A stretch of 64,000 nucleotides of DNA. Source: an uncultured Clostridia bacterium (lineage in GTDB: Bacteria > Bacillota > Clostridia > Christensenellales > UBA1242). Shown here piece after piece: positions 7,784 to 17,973 of the stretch. Each line of letters begins with the position of its first letter. Positions within the stretch are counted from its first letter, which is position 1. The position numbers were made by a program, and so were the translations under genes. The stretch covers positions 62,001 to 126,000 of the forward strand of contig CAKVID010000002.1 of NCBI GenBank assembly GCA_934754355.1. The letters are read 5' to 3'. Below the pieces are notes generated by a model, which did no database searches, was not told the origin of the DNA, and was given only the letters and a program-made list of their open reading frames with translations.

Positions 7784-9865
7784 TTATTTTTTCAATTTCT
7801 TAGCACTATCTAGAAGACCTTGCAAATTTGTTCCTTTCTTGGCTGGTTTTCCTTCTTTGCTATCTGTTTTTTCTGCATCTTCAGTCTTAGTTTCTTCTGC
7901 TTTAACTTCTTCTTTATTGTCTTCTTTTTTGTCAGATTTATCGTTTTTGTCTTCTTCTACTGCTTTGATAGTGTCATCTATAGAATTTGCTAAATCTTTC
8001 TGATTATCAATCAATTCTTTATTTGTCTTCTCTATATCATTTTGGATATTAGCAAAAGCAGCAAATGGATTTGAGTATTGTTCAGATTTTGCTTTTTCTC
8101 TTTTATTGATTTCTTCTATATCTTTGCTATATTCAGAATTAGCCTTGTTAACTTCTCTTAATTTAGAAAGTAGTTCATTCTCCTCTTTCTTCATTTGTTC
8201 ATCTCTATTGTCAGCAGTAATCATATCTACAATAGGATTTTTCTTAGTCTCAGGCTTAGCCTCAACTACTTCTTCCTCTTCATCATCATAGTCTTCAAAT
8301 TTTCTTCTCTTCTTCTTGTCTGCTACTCTTTGTCTGAATTCTGGAGTATTGAAGTAATCTCTTACATTATTAATTGCTTCTATTTCAGCAAGTCTAACCT
8401 TGATGTCTTGTTCAAGTTTCAAAATGTATTCTTGTTTTGCTTTGATATCAGCATCTTGGTCGGCTACAAGCAATGTCATTTTATCAATTTCTTCTTGTAA
8501 AATCTTAGCTTTCTCTTCTTTCTCTTTCAAGATTGGTTCTTGTTGTGCTTGTAGTTCTTTATTAATTTGACCCCAAACTTTATTAGCATAAGTTCTACAT
8601 TCACTCATCATATTTTCTTCAACTTGAGATTTCTTCTCTTTAATTTCAGCACTTAATGCTGCAATTTCTTGGTCCATATCTGCTTGTTGTTTCTCAAAGT
8701 TTACTTTGGAGTATTCGTAGTCTTTCTCTAATTGTTGTTGTTTTTGTTGTTCTTCGTTATATTTCTTTTTAAGGTAGTTAGCCTCAATTTTAACTGATGT
8801 TGCATTTAATTGTTCAGTAAGAGAAGCCATATTCTCTCTAACTGCTTGAGATTTTCTTTCGTAATCTTTGGTTACTTCATCAAATGCTTTCTGGAAGTTA
8901 AACATTTCTTGCTCTTTAGAGTTAATTCTCTCTGTAATGCCACGCTTGAAATTGAAGTATTTCTCGCCCTCCAACATTGCTCTATCTAGAAGCAAAGCAC
9001 TCTCTACTCCAACTGGTTCAAAGTTAAAGTCTTCAAAGTGATTAGCATTCATTTCTGCTTCTTCGGCTTCTTTCTGTTCTTGCAAAGCACGCTTCTCTAG
9101 ATACTCTTCAAGAACTGGGATCGCCTCCCTAATTTCTTTTGGAGTAAATAATACTTCGTAATCAACAAATGATGGCATTGTAGAACAAGCCTTATTTAGA
9201 TATCTTTCAAATTCATGGAATTCATAGTACAAATCTGCATATCTACTAGACTCCAATAATTTAAGTACAGTTGTAATAAATACACCAACAAAGGTATAAA
9301 GCAATGGGAATAATAGTATCTCAAAGAAACCTTTGAAAGTCTCGATAGTTCCATCAACACCCATTATAGGCGCACCATATACACATGCCAAATTGAATAC
9401 AAGTGTAAGTGCAGATATCATAATTGTTATAAACAAAACTGTATTAGCAATATTCTTGTATGCACTACTTCTAGTTGGTTGGTCTATACAAGAAACTGAA
9501 TTGATATATTCAGAAGGTTGTCTATCCCTATTTAGCATATACTCTTGCCAAGAATATCTAAGTGTCTTTGGCACATTCTTAAATCTATTATTAACCTCTA
9601 CAAGATTGTCTTCATTAATAAATGGATTTTTCTTAAAATATCTATTAAATCCAGAAACACTACGAAGAAGTCTTGACTCGTATGTTCTAGAAATTAATAC
9701 ACAACAGATAACTATTCCTAGTAAGAAAACGGCAAGCGATATAAAGAAAACATACTGCAAACTAGCAGTCTCACTACCGCCACCTGCAAATCCACCAATA
9801 GTACTAAAAACATTTAGAATACTATCTACCAAGTTACCTGCCAACAATTGACCTGCGTTCAACAT
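7784..9865 (-). CDS. Membrane protein with long coiled-coil tail, MotA/ExbB-like layout
   Basis: A 693-residue protein of no family I can name. One membrane segment lies at about 38-59. A cytoplasm-like loop of about 80 residues follows, then two more segments at about 139-164 and 179-202. A very long charged coiled coil (about 255-500) is next, and the protein ends in a lysine/glutamate-rich tail. This one-plus-two arrangement resembles MotA/TolQ/ExbB stator proteins and their long-tailed relatives such as ZorA, but their conserved glycine-rich motif is not seen, so this is only a topological resemblance. No partner gene with an OmpA-like domain is adjacent. ATG with AGGAG upstream. Confidence 0.55.
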   Translation of the reverse strand: MLNAGQLLAGNLVDSILNVFSTIGGFAGGGSETASLQYVFFISLAVFLLGIVICCVLISRTYESRLLRSVSGFNRYFKKNPFINEDNLVEVNNRFKNVPKTLRYSWQEYMLNRDRQPSEYINSVSCIDQPTRSSAYKNIANTVLFITIMISALTLVFNLACVYGAPIMGVDGTIETFKGFFEILLFPLLYTFVGVFITTVLKLLESSRYADLYYEFHEFERYLNKACSTMPSFVDYEVLFTPKEIREAIPVLEEYLEKRALQEQKEAEEAEMNANHFEDFNFEPVGVESALLLDRAMLEGEKYFNFKRGITERINSKEQEMFNFQKAFDEVTKDYERKSQAVRENMASLTEQLNATSVKIEANYLKKKYNEEQQKQQQLEKDYEYSKVNFEKQQADMDQEIAALSAEIKEKKSQVEENMMSECRTYANKVWGQINKELQAQQEPILKEKEEKAKILQEEIDKMTLLVADQDADIKAKQEYILKLEQDIKVRLAEIEAINNVRDYFNTPEFRQRVADKKKRRKFEDYDDEEEEVVEAKPETKKNPIVDMITADNRDEQMKKEENELLSKLREVNKANSEYSKDIEEINKREKAKSEQYSNPFAAFANIQNDIEKTNKELIDNQKDLANSIDDTIKAVEEDKNDKSDKKEDNKEEVKAEETKTEDAEKTDSKEGKPAKKGTNLQGLLDSAKKLKK

Positions 9866-9903
9866 AAAATTCTCCTAATTTCATTTTTCTATATACATAG
9901 AGT

Positions 9904-9912
9904 ATTATATCA
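9904..9912 (-). promoter_or_regulatory. Extended -10 promoter of the membrane/coiled-coil gene
   Basis: TGATATAAT on the minus strand is a perfect -10 box with the TG extension. No good -35 box lies 17 bases upstream, as expected for extended -10 promoters. It lies in the 95-base gap after addA. Confidence 0.5.
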
Positions 9913-9960
9913 TACGGATAAATAATTAACTAATAATTTGAGGCAAATTTTAAAAATTTT

Positions 9961-12900
9961 TTAATTTACTTCAATTAGTTTTCCCAAGCAAAAAGAATAC
10001 AAAAATTTCTTTTTTATGGCTACATTTGTGGCATTATAAAATGCATCACTATATATTTGCAATTGTAGTGCATAATTACTCTTTAAAAATTCTTCATTAT
10101 TCGTTCTATTAGTCTTGTAATCTATTAGATAAGAAATGCCATCTTTTATTACAACCAAATCTATAATACCTTGAATTATAACCTTAGTATTATTATCGCT
10201 ATTTTTTACAATTTTATTATAATTTTCTTGCATTACAAATTGCTTTTCTCTATAAACTTGGTCGGCATTTAAAATATAGTCTTGCAGAACTTCTTTTGCT
10301 TTATAAATTTCTTCAATACTAATTTTGTCTGCATACTCTCTAGTAATGATATTCTTAATAACTAAATTATCAATTAATTCTTTGATTTCGGCTTTATTCT
10401 CTGTAAATTTAAGATTTTGCATAACACTATGATATGCAGTGCCTAATTTCAATGCATCTGTATTTTCCAATTTGTCAGAACTATCTAATTTATTTGGATA
10501 ATAATTGATATTTTCGTAATCTCTCTCTTCGTTTAGAATATTTGTAACAGTATTTTTGATAGTAAATGTATTAGTATTCACTTTCTTATTTACAATTTTT
10601 CCAAAAGTCTCAAGTAAATTTGTATCACACTTCCCTATCATGATATTACTTTCATCTCGTTCACTCTTAGTTACAATGTCCTCTAATTTGTAAAAATTAA
10701 CATTACAACAAGCGTCTGTATTATCATACATTACAAATTTTTTGTTATTTATAAAATTACTATTATATTCGTCTGGAATAGATTTAAAAATTAAGTCTAA
10801 ATAATTCTTTGAATTATAAATATCTTTTACTTTAGTTTTCTCATAATCATCAAGATTATATCTGCCTATCAAGATTAATTTCTCTTTTGGTCTGGTCATT
10901 GCCACATAAAGAAGTCTGATTTCTTCATTAAGTTCAGATTTCTTATTATCTATTTTACAGGCATTTCTGATAATTGTTTCACTTAAAGTTCTATCTACAG
11001 GATTAATACTTTTTAGTCCAAATCCCATATTTTCATTAATGATAATATCATTAGTGTCTTTATTAATTGTAAATTTTTTGCCCAAACCTGCAAATATAAC
11101 AGCAGGAAACTCTAGACCTTTGGAATAATGTATAGTCATTATTTGTACAGAATTGCCTGTACTTCCAATACTTTGCAATTGAGTATCTGATGATGCAAAA
11201 TCTAAATATTCTACGAATTTATGTAAATTGTATTTATAATTTTCATTGTCTGATAGTTTAAGAAATTCATTAACATTCTGAACTTTCTCTACTCCCCCAT
11301 TCATACTCTTAAGTCTGGTAAGAATATCAAACTTCTGAATAACCATTTGTAAATACTCATAAGTTGTATGATAGGATATGAATTGTCTAATTTCTAATAT
11401 AAAGTTATTAAACTTAGATAATTTATTTGCTATAGCATCATTCTCATCATAATTCTTGACACAATCAAAGAAATTCTTATCTGTGCTTGATTTTCTAATT
11501 GTAAATAATTCTTCATCGCTTACATCAAATAAATTTTTGAGAACAATACTTAATGCAATATCATTTTTGAAATTAGCACCAATTTGCGAGATTGCCATCA
11601 TTAAGTTTATCTCATATGTCTCAAAAAACTCACTAGAAATGGTTGCATTAATAGGAATTTGCATAGTAGTAAGAGTATCACATAATACTTTTAAGAAACT
11701 CCCCCTTTTCCTTAATATTATAGCAATATCTTTGTATGAATAATATTCACCATTTTCTTTTTTCATAGATAGTAAATTTGCTATACTATCCGCTACTAAT
11801 AATGCTTCTTTTTCTTCGGCATCAATTTCTTCTTTGCTTTCGTCTTCACTTTCTTCTTGCTTAGAATTTATTATCTTCATTTCTACATTACAATCAACAA
11901 AATTTCTCTCTGATTGAAATCTAGAATTGTCTTTGTAATTAATTCCAATAGTTTTGTCTGTAATAAGTTTATCAAATACTAAATTATCAAACTCAAGAAT
12001 ATTTTTATCACTTCTATAATTTTTATTGAAATTAATAACTTTATTTTTGACGCCATCTTGATTGAATTTATAGAATTTACTTACAAATATCTTTGGAGAT
12101 GATTGTCTGAAAGCATAAATACTCTGCTTGACATCTCCTATCATATAATAATTATCTCTTGAGACCAATTTTGATAGTATTAATTCTTGCTTTTCATTTA
12201 TATCTTGATATTCATCAAAAAATACAAATTGATAATTGCTTTTAAGAATTTTGACCACTTTATCATACTCAAGTAATTCTAGCATTTTATCTTCTAGGTC
12301 GTTAAAGTCTAGACAATTTCTGTTCTTTTTTAGTCTAGTATATTCATTAAGTACATCTTCGATAATCGCTACAATTTTAGTTACATTTTCTTTGCTTTTT
12401 AATATATGATTTTTTGTCTCTTCTTCGTTGCCTGTAATTATATAACTCTTAATAATTTTGATTGTTTCATTAATTCTTTGATTTAGATTATCTACTTGTT
12501 CATCAAATTCTAATTCTAAGGTATCACTTTTTGATGACTTTCTAGGTTTAATTATAGTTGGCAAATTAAATATAATTTTCTGCATTTGGATAAAATTATG
12601 GCTACTAATAATTTCATCTAAGCATTGCTTCTTGTCGTACAAAAAATTTGTGTATTTTACATAGTCATTTGCCTTAGATAATTCTATCAAAGAATTAATC
12701 GGGTCGATAAATTCTTTCAAATTATTCACTGTGTAATCATGCAAAAATTTACAACACCCATTTTCATTCAAATTACTATTAAATGAGGAATTTATAGTAT
12801 TTTCTATCCATTGCTTATAATTACTCTTATTCCTAAGATAATCCAGTAAAGATAGTATTATTTTTTTTAGATTTAAATCATTTCTTTTGGAATTATAGCA

Positions 12901-13380
12901 ATCATACAAATCAAAGAAACCTTGGTCATTGGCTTTAATGTATTTCTCAAAAATACTGCACATTGCAATATCTATTAGATACTTACTCTCCCTATCTGTA
13001 AGCATTCCAAAATCAGGACTTTCATTTATTTCGTAAAAATACTTAATTATTAATTTTTTACATACTGAGTGAAGAGTGCCTATTTCGGCAGAATTTATAC
13101 TATCTAACTGACTTTTTAGAAATGCTCTATTCTCTGCGTCAGCACTTTCGATTTTCTCGGTAATTGCCGAAAATAATTTCTGTTTTATTTCTGAAGCAGC
13201 AGCATCGGTAAAAGTAAGTACCAATAATTTCTGTATAGATACTTTGTCATCTATTAATATTTGCATTAATTTTTGTATCATTGTTGAAGTTTTTCCAGAA
13301 CCTGCAGACGCAGAGACCAAGACATTACACTTCTTACTTTGCAAAAATTCTAATTGTTCTTCATTAGGGTTAAATGCCAA
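9961..13380 (-). CDS. addA: ATP-dependent helicase/nuclease subunit A
   Basis: A 1139-residue AddA, slightly shorter than the B. subtilis protein. AddAB processes double-strand DNA ends for recombination. UvrD-type helicase motifs are visible: Walker A ASAGSGKTS (about 24-32), Walker B FFDEYQD (about 393), NYRSDKNI, a motif V-like YSKGLEFPAVIFAG and motif VI RLLYVAMTRPKEKL. The C-terminal RecB-type nuclease keeps the catalytic LIDYKTNR (about 1087). The start is a TTG at 13380, chosen because AAAGGAG lies 8 bases upstream and no better ATG exists. It begins 4 bases after addB ends, so the two form an operon. Confidence 0.95.
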   Translation of the reverse strand: MAFNPNEEQLEFLQSKKCNVLVSASAGSGKTSTMIQKLMQILIDDKVSIQKLLVLTFTDAAASEIKQKLFSAITEKIESADAENRAFLKSQLDSINSAEIGTLHSVCKKLIIKYFYEINESPDFGMLTDRESKYLIDIAMCSIFEKYIKANDQGFFDLYDCYNSKRNDLNLKKIILSLLDYLRNKSNYKQWIENTINSSFNSNLNENGCCKFLHDYTVNNLKEFIDPINSLIELSKANDYVKYTNFLYDKKQCLDEIISSHNFIQMQKIIFNLPTIIKPRKSSKSDTLELEFDEQVDNLNQRINETIKIIKSYIITGNEEETKNHILKSKENVTKIVAIIEDVLNEYTRLKKNRNCLDFNDLEDKMLELLEYDKVVKILKSNYQFVFFDEYQDINEKQELILSKLVSRDNYYMIGDVKQSIYAFRQSSPKIFVSKFYKFNQDGVKNKVINFNKNYRSDKNILEFDNLVFDKLITDKTIGINYKDNSRFQSERNFVDCNVEMKIINSKQEESEDESKEEIDAEEKEALLVADSIANLLSMKKENGEYYSYKDIAIILRKRGSFLKVLCDTLTTMQIPINATISSEFFETYEINLMMAISQIGANFKNDIALSIVLKNLFDVSDEELFTIRKSSTDKNFFDCVKNYDENDAIANKLSKFNNFILEIRQFISYHTTYEYLQMVIQKFDILTRLKSMNGGVEKVQNVNEFLKLSDNENYKYNLHKFVEYLDFASSDTQLQSIGSTGNSVQIMTIHYSKGLEFPAVIFAGLGKKFTINKDTNDIIINENMGFGLKSINPVDRTLSETIIRNACKIDNKKSELNEEIRLLYVAMTRPKEKLILIGRYNLDDYEKTKVKDIYNSKNYLDLIFKSIPDEYNSNFINNKKFVMYDNTDACCNVNFYKLEDIVTKSERDESNIMIGKCDTNLLETFGKIVNKKVNTNTFTIKNTVTNILNEERDYENINYYPNKLDSSDKLENTDALKLGTAYHSVMQNLKFTENKAEIKELIDNLVIKNIITREYADKISIEEIYKAKEVLQDYILNADQVYREKQFVMQENYNKIVKNSDNNTKVIIQGIIDLVVIKDGISYLIDYKTNRTNNEEFLKSNYALQLQIYSDAFYNATNVAIKKKFLYSFCLGKLIEVN

Positions 13381-13384
13381 GATA

Positions 13385-16300
13385 TTATCTCCTTTCTTTT
13401 AATTCATCAATTGTTAAAATACTTTTCACACACCTATCGTTATTATTGTTGTAATTACACAATCCTAAATACTCACAATAATCACAAACATTTTTATTAT
13501 TAGTTTTTAGAGGGTGCGGTGTTATGTCGCCATCTAATATATTTTTGATAGCAATATTCACTTGATTAATAGCATAATCTAGTAGATAATTTATATCCTC
13601 TGCATCTATACACATTCTACTAAAAAATGTACTATTCTTCGGAAATTCTCCACTTTGCGTAGTATGTAGATTGATAACATTACTATAGTATCCACTTTGT
13701 GTCAATCCATTATCCATTGCATATATGTTATTTATATCTTTATCTAGCACACCTATCAATTTGTATTTCTTACTTTCTTTGCTATAAGCATTAGATATTG
13801 GCAAATAGAATACCCCTTTTGGATTTAACTTATACTTATCTGCAAAACATTTAGCATACACTAGTAATTGTAATTTTTTGCCACTATACACATCTGTATA
13901 ATCACTAAAATTACTATCGCCAGTCTTATAGTCGATTATAATAAAATCATTATTCCAAGTATCTACTCTATCTATTGTGCCTTTAATCTTTATTCCGTAC
14001 TTAGTTGCTGTCTCACTTACAAAAGTATGCTCTAGATATTTAAGATTTGGTTTGTAACTACTTACTTCTACTTGCGATATAATGCCCAATATAATTCGCT
14101 GTAATTCTTTCTTAAGCGCTAGTATAACATAGTTATTTATTGGATTACTGGATATATACTTATAGTTATCTGAAGATAGTATCTTATTTAATAATAATTC
14201 GCTCTTTGCGTAAATGTCTTCAATATTTGCTTTGCTTAAGATATCTGGCATAATACTTCTGAGTACACTGTGAATGATTGTTCCTATGTCATTTGGTTTC
14301 AATTCACAAACATCTTCTTTGTCTATCTTCAGTCCATATCTTACAAAATGCTTATATGGGCAATTATAATAAGTCTCTATTTGGCTTACACTGGTTGTAT
14401 TATTTACAAATAGATTGCAGTCTTTTATTTTAATACTTTCATTTGTAATTAAGTTATTATCTATAAGTTTGTAAATATTTCTATCATTCAAATTTTGTAC
14501 AAGCATTGAAAGTATCTGTCTATAATTAGGATAACTAGAATAAATTTTCCAGTTCTTAGTTAGTGTTAAAATATTATCTACAACTAACTCTCTAGACATA
14601 TTATTAAATGCTAGATTATCTACATCTATTTTATTTAGTGAGCGTGCTACAAAATCTAGTTGGTTAGAACCATTAATGATATCTAGATTGTAAATGCTAA
14701 GTATGCTCTTAATAAGCGTATTTGGATATGCTTTCCCTTCCCCGCTAGACAAATAGAAACTAAGATAGGTGTGCAACTCTGCTTTCTGCATAGTTTCAAA
14801 TAATTTGAAAGTTTTACGAGAATTAATAAGATTGATTGTAGGATTAATTTGCTTAGCATTAGGAAATTTTGCAATTTCATCATCGGTTATCAATCCATTA
14901 TCCATCTTAAAACTTGGCAACTTCCCTTCATTACAACCAAGTATATATACATATTTGCATTTGCTTATGTAACTCTTATCAAAGTCAGCAATAAAGATAG
15001 TATTGCTAGTAATTGGTGGCATACTTATATCACTTGCTTCAAAATAAGATTTGTATGTTTCTATAAATTCATCAAATTCTATCTTGTCTTTGCCAAAAAC
15101 AGAAATATAATCTTTCTCAATATTTTCAAATTTAGTTTGTACTTGTAGAAATACTCTTTTCTCTAACGGAGACAAATTATCTACAAAACATGTACTTCTA
15201 GATAATATGTAATTATAGATATCGTTTATAATTTTATAGAAATTAGTTACATTTTCTTTATTTTTTGATAAGTCTTTCCACTCTAATATTTTATTGCAAA
15301 AAAGTTGGATATCTTCACTATCTTCAATTTCAAAATTAAAACAAGCAAATCCCCTTTTGCCAGTCTTTTTTAGATAATTATCTAGATTACAAATAGTGTC
15401 TATATCAAAATTTAGAATTGAATTTTGAACAATGCTAACAAAGTCACTAGCCAAGAATTTGCCATCAAATAATTTGCAAATATCAAATATAAGTCTAATT
15501 AGAATATAATCACATAATTTATCATTTTTATCAAAATAATATGGAATACTATACTTATTCAATTCTAACTCTAAATCATTCTTGTAGACCTGAAAACTTG
15601 GCAATACTAATGCAAAATCTCCAAAGTCTATATCTTCATTTAATACTTTATTATAAATATGAGATACTGTAAATTTAATCTCATCAAGTCTATTTTCAAA
15701 AGAAGTAATGGATATATCATTCCTTTGATTATCGCTTTTGTTTGGAACATATGCAAGTAAGTTATTTATCAAACTATCATTATTTTCTATTCTATTAATT
15801 TTGAAATCAAGACCATTGGATTTGAATAAATCAATCAAATCATAATAGACTTTGTTGGTATAGATATTACTATTAGTATTATCTTTGCCATATGTTGTAC
15901 AAATGTAAGTATCATAATATCTAGCAATCTTTGCAATGATTAAATACATAAGTGCTGTAAAATCATCAAATTCAACAAAATAGAAATTACTATTTTCGAA
16001 TGTATTTTTATCTATCATATCTGCAAAAAGTCTTAGTTGATTGAAACTATCAGTAAAATCATTTTGCAAAAATTCTTCGTATTTAGTATAGATTAATTTA
16101 ATGTCTTTCTGTTTCAAATTTGAATAATCACTGCTATCATTTACAAAAATTTCTTGAGGAGAAATATTGCAACTTTTGAATAAACAAATAGTTTCAAAAA
16201 GGCTACTTGCAAATCCCATAAAGTTAGTTGCTTTGCCAAATGTATGCAAATTATTTTTATTCTCTATTAGTAATTTTTTTACTAATGCCACACCCGATTG

Positions 16301-16546
16301 TTTTGTCAATATATTTTTATTAGTATTGCTAATTACTTTCTTTGCTAATTTTGAAAATGACATAACTGACAGGTCAAAAAAACAACTCTCATCTAATTCA
16401 TCAAAGAGCCTACGTTCAATACTAAAAAGCGACCTATCTGGTGCTATTATGTAGTTATTTTTGGTTTTGTCTCTATTTCTTAGTATATTTATAATTTGCA
16501 AATTATTATCTTCTGAGCATTTGCCAGCAATGATATTTATATTCAT
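13385..16546 (-). CDS. addB: ATP-dependent helicase/nuclease subunit B
   Basis: A 1053-residue AddB. It is recognised from its position before addA, its size, and the C-terminal nuclease domain (KGTIDRVDTW, IIDYKTGDSNF near 870). A split iron-sulfur cysteine set is also present: one Cys in YYNCPYKHFVRYG (about 729) and three in the last 35 residues (CDYCEYLGLC). The N-terminus starts INIIAGKCSEDN, a degenerate nucleotide-binding loop. The reading frame can be opened three codons earlier at a GTG, but ATG 16546 is better spaced from TAGGTG. AddB helps recognise Chi sites. Confidence 0.93.
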   Translation of the reverse strand: MNINIIAGKCSEDNNLQIINILRNRDKTKNNYIIAPDRSLFSIERRLFDELDESCFFDLSVMSFSKLAKKVISNTNKNILTKQSGVALVKKLLIENKNNLHTFGKATNFMGFASSLFETICLFKSCNISPQEIFVNDSSDYSNLKQKDIKLIYTKYEEFLQNDFTDSFNQLRLFADMIDKNTFENSNFYFVEFDDFTALMYLIIAKIARYYDTYICTTYGKDNTNSNIYTNKVYYDLIDLFKSNGLDFKINRIENNDSLINNLLAYVPNKSDNQRNDISITSFENRLDEIKFTVSHIYNKVLNEDIDFGDFALVLPSFQVYKNDLELELNKYSIPYYFDKNDKLCDYILIRLIFDICKLFDGKFLASDFVSIVQNSILNFDIDTICNLDNYLKKTGKRGFACFNFEIEDSEDIQLFCNKILEWKDLSKNKENVTNFYKIINDIYNYILSRSTCFVDNLSPLEKRVFLQVQTKFENIEKDYISVFGKDKIEFDEFIETYKSYFEASDISMPPITSNTIFIADFDKSYISKCKYVYILGCNEGKLPSFKMDNGLITDDEIAKFPNAKQINPTINLINSRKTFKLFETMQKAELHTYLSFYLSSGEGKAYPNTLIKSILSIYNLDIINGSNQLDFVARSLNKIDVDNLAFNNMSRELVVDNILTLTKNWKIYSSYPNYRQILSMLVQNLNDRNIYKLIDNNLITNESIKIKDCNLFVNNTTSVSQIETYYNCPYKHFVRYGLKIDKEDVCELKPNDIGTIIHSVLRSIMPDILSKANIEDIYAKSELLLNKILSSDNYKYISSNPINNYVILALKKELQRIILGIISQVEVSSYKPNLKYLEHTFVSETATKYGIKIKGTIDRVDTWNNDFIIIDYKTGDSNFSDYTDVYSGKKLQLLVYAKCFADKYKLNPKGVFYLPISNAYSKESKKYKLIGVLDKDINNIYAMDNGLTQSGYYSNVINLHTTQSGEFPKNSTFFSRMCIDAEDINYLLDYAINQVNIAIKNILDGDITPHPLKTNNKNVCDYCEYLGLCNYNNNNDRCVKSILTIDELKERR

Positions 16547-16621
16547 AATTTTCACCTACTTTAATTATATCAAACAAAGCATACTTTTTCAACAAATTAT
16601 GACATACAAACTTTTACTAAA

Positions 16622-16819
16622 TTATTTAGACAACTTTCTTATTTCTGTTTGCAATTTATTAATTTTATTTAGATATTTCTCTTCTAAAATTATTTCTGTA
16701 TTCCTTTTAACTAAGCGAACTAATCCTAAGAAAAGATTAACTATATCTTCATCAGATACAATTCCACTTGGTCTTTGAAATTTTAAAATTCTCTTTCTAA
16801 AATAAAAAACTCTATTCAT
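16622..16819 (-). CDS. Small basic protein of unknown function
   Basis: A 65-residue basic protein, predicted largely helical, with no motif I recognise. Support comes from an ATG preceded by AAAGAGGA at a 5-base spacing and from an open frame in a gap that would otherwise be empty. It points into addB, 75 bases downstream, and could be co-transcribed with addBA. A coincidental frame cannot be excluded. Confidence 0.45.
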   Translation of the reverse strand: MNRVFYFRKRILKFQRPSGIVSDEDIVNLFLGLVRLVKRNTEIILEEKYLNKINKLQTEIRKLSK

Positions 16820-16906
16820 ACTAGTCCTCTTTAATATTTTTTATAATATCCAAGTATTCATATAAATAAACTTGATTTCATATATTAAATAAAAAAAGGA
16901 AATATT

Positions 16907-17866
16907 ATGACAGCAAATTTTCTACATTTAATTAGTTCTAAGCCTTGTAGTATGAGTGTTAATGGCAAATATTTGGGTACAATAGATAATTTAAACGATT
17001 TTGAATTTGATATGATATGCAATACAAATAGAGTTTTTCTAGATTATAATCCAATTAGCGAAAATAACGAGTATCTACCCTATACTGCCATGATAGAATG
17101 TTCTAATGGAATAAGTACTCAGAATAAAAATGTGAAAATTATCCCTTTTGCGAATAATCACACAGATATACTATTTGAACCATACAAATATTATTCTTGT
17201 AATGGAAGTACACTTATATTTAGCAAAAATATCGGCAAATTCTATGTATCAATAACTAACGATAATAATAGCATTATAAATATATTTGGCAATGCCAGTT
17301 TATTACTTAATAAATCTATTAAACAAATTACAAGTGCTAATGTAGATTTGAAGAAAGATATTTTAATAATAGAAGGTATTGTGAGTAATGATGAGTACTA
17401 TATACTTTTATTTGATACAGCCAAAGTCGAGATTATTTTTGAAGATATAGTTCACTCAATTAGCACTAAAAATAATGAGATAGAAATACTCAAAAATTTG
17501 AAAGACATATCTCATCATTCATTAGTATGCAAAGTCGATTTTGAGAGTAAAACAAGCCAAAAATATTATGTTTATGAGAATAACATTTGTACCTATTCCA
17601 CAAGTGAAGAACTAATTCCTATGGACTTTTTGCAATGTTTAAAAATTGGAGACGAAAGCAAAGCCAAAACTATGTTACATAATAATTTAGTAAATACTGA
17701 TTTTACTTATTTCAAAAATTATTTTGGGGATTTTGATAGTATTTATCTTAATCGTCATGAATTCATCAAGAATAAACTAAATTACACACTAATTGGAACC
17801 AAAACTAAAAATTACAACTTTATAATGGAAGATAATAAAATTATAGATATTGAAGATACTTTTTAA
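16907..17866 (+). CDS. Hypothetical protein
   Basis: A 319-residue protein I do not recognise. It is soluble-looking, without signal peptide or membrane segment, asparagine/isoleucine-rich and predicted mostly beta up to about residue 230. A helical part with EELIPMDFLQCLKIGDESKAKTML follows, and then a beta-rich end. The N-terminal CSMSVNGKYLGTIDNLNDFEFD pattern suggests a small beta-sandwich. ATG with AAGGAAA upstream. It stands upstream of two membrane proteases on the same strand, separated by a terminator-like hairpin, so it is probably transcribed alone. Confidence 0.65.
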   Translation: MTANFLHLISSKPCSMSVNGKYLGTIDNLNDFEFDMICNTNRVFLDYNPISENNEYLPYTAMIECSNGISTQNKNVKIIPFANNHTDILFEPYKYYSCNGSTLIFSKNIGKFYVSITNDNNSIINIFGNASLLLNKSIKQITSANVDLKKDILIIEGIVSNDEYYILLFDTAKVEIIFEDIVHSISTKNNEIEILKNLKDISHHSLVCKVDFESKTSQKYYVYENNICTYSTSEELIPMDFLQCLKIGDESKAKTMLHNNLVNTDFTYFKNYFGDFDSIYLNRHEFIKNKLNYTLIGTKTKNYNFIMEDNKIIDIEDTF

Positions 17867-17895
17867 AATTCAATTGCTATATATTAATTATTGAT

Positions 17896-17925
17896 TTGCA
17901 AAAAATATGATTTATGATATATAAT
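17896..17925 (+). promoter_or_regulatory. Possible promoter of the tandem metalloprotease genes
   Basis: TTGCAA (17896-17901), 18 bases, then TATAAT (17920-17925). A start near 17932 would fall within the hairpin at 17926-17955, so either the promoter or the terminator reading may be wrong. Confidence 0.35.
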
Positions 17926-17961
17926 AAATTTGTAGACTTGAATTTCTACAAATTTATTTTT
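17926..17961 (+). terminator. Hairpin with T-run between hypothetical gene and protease genes
   Basis: A perfect 11-bp stem (17926-17936 with 17945-17955, 8-base loop) followed by ATTTTT. It is a good terminator for the gene ending at 17866. It falls inside the longest open frame of the next gene, which argues that the true start of that gene lies further downstream. Confidence 0.6.
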
Positions 17962-17973
17962 AGGATATCAAAA

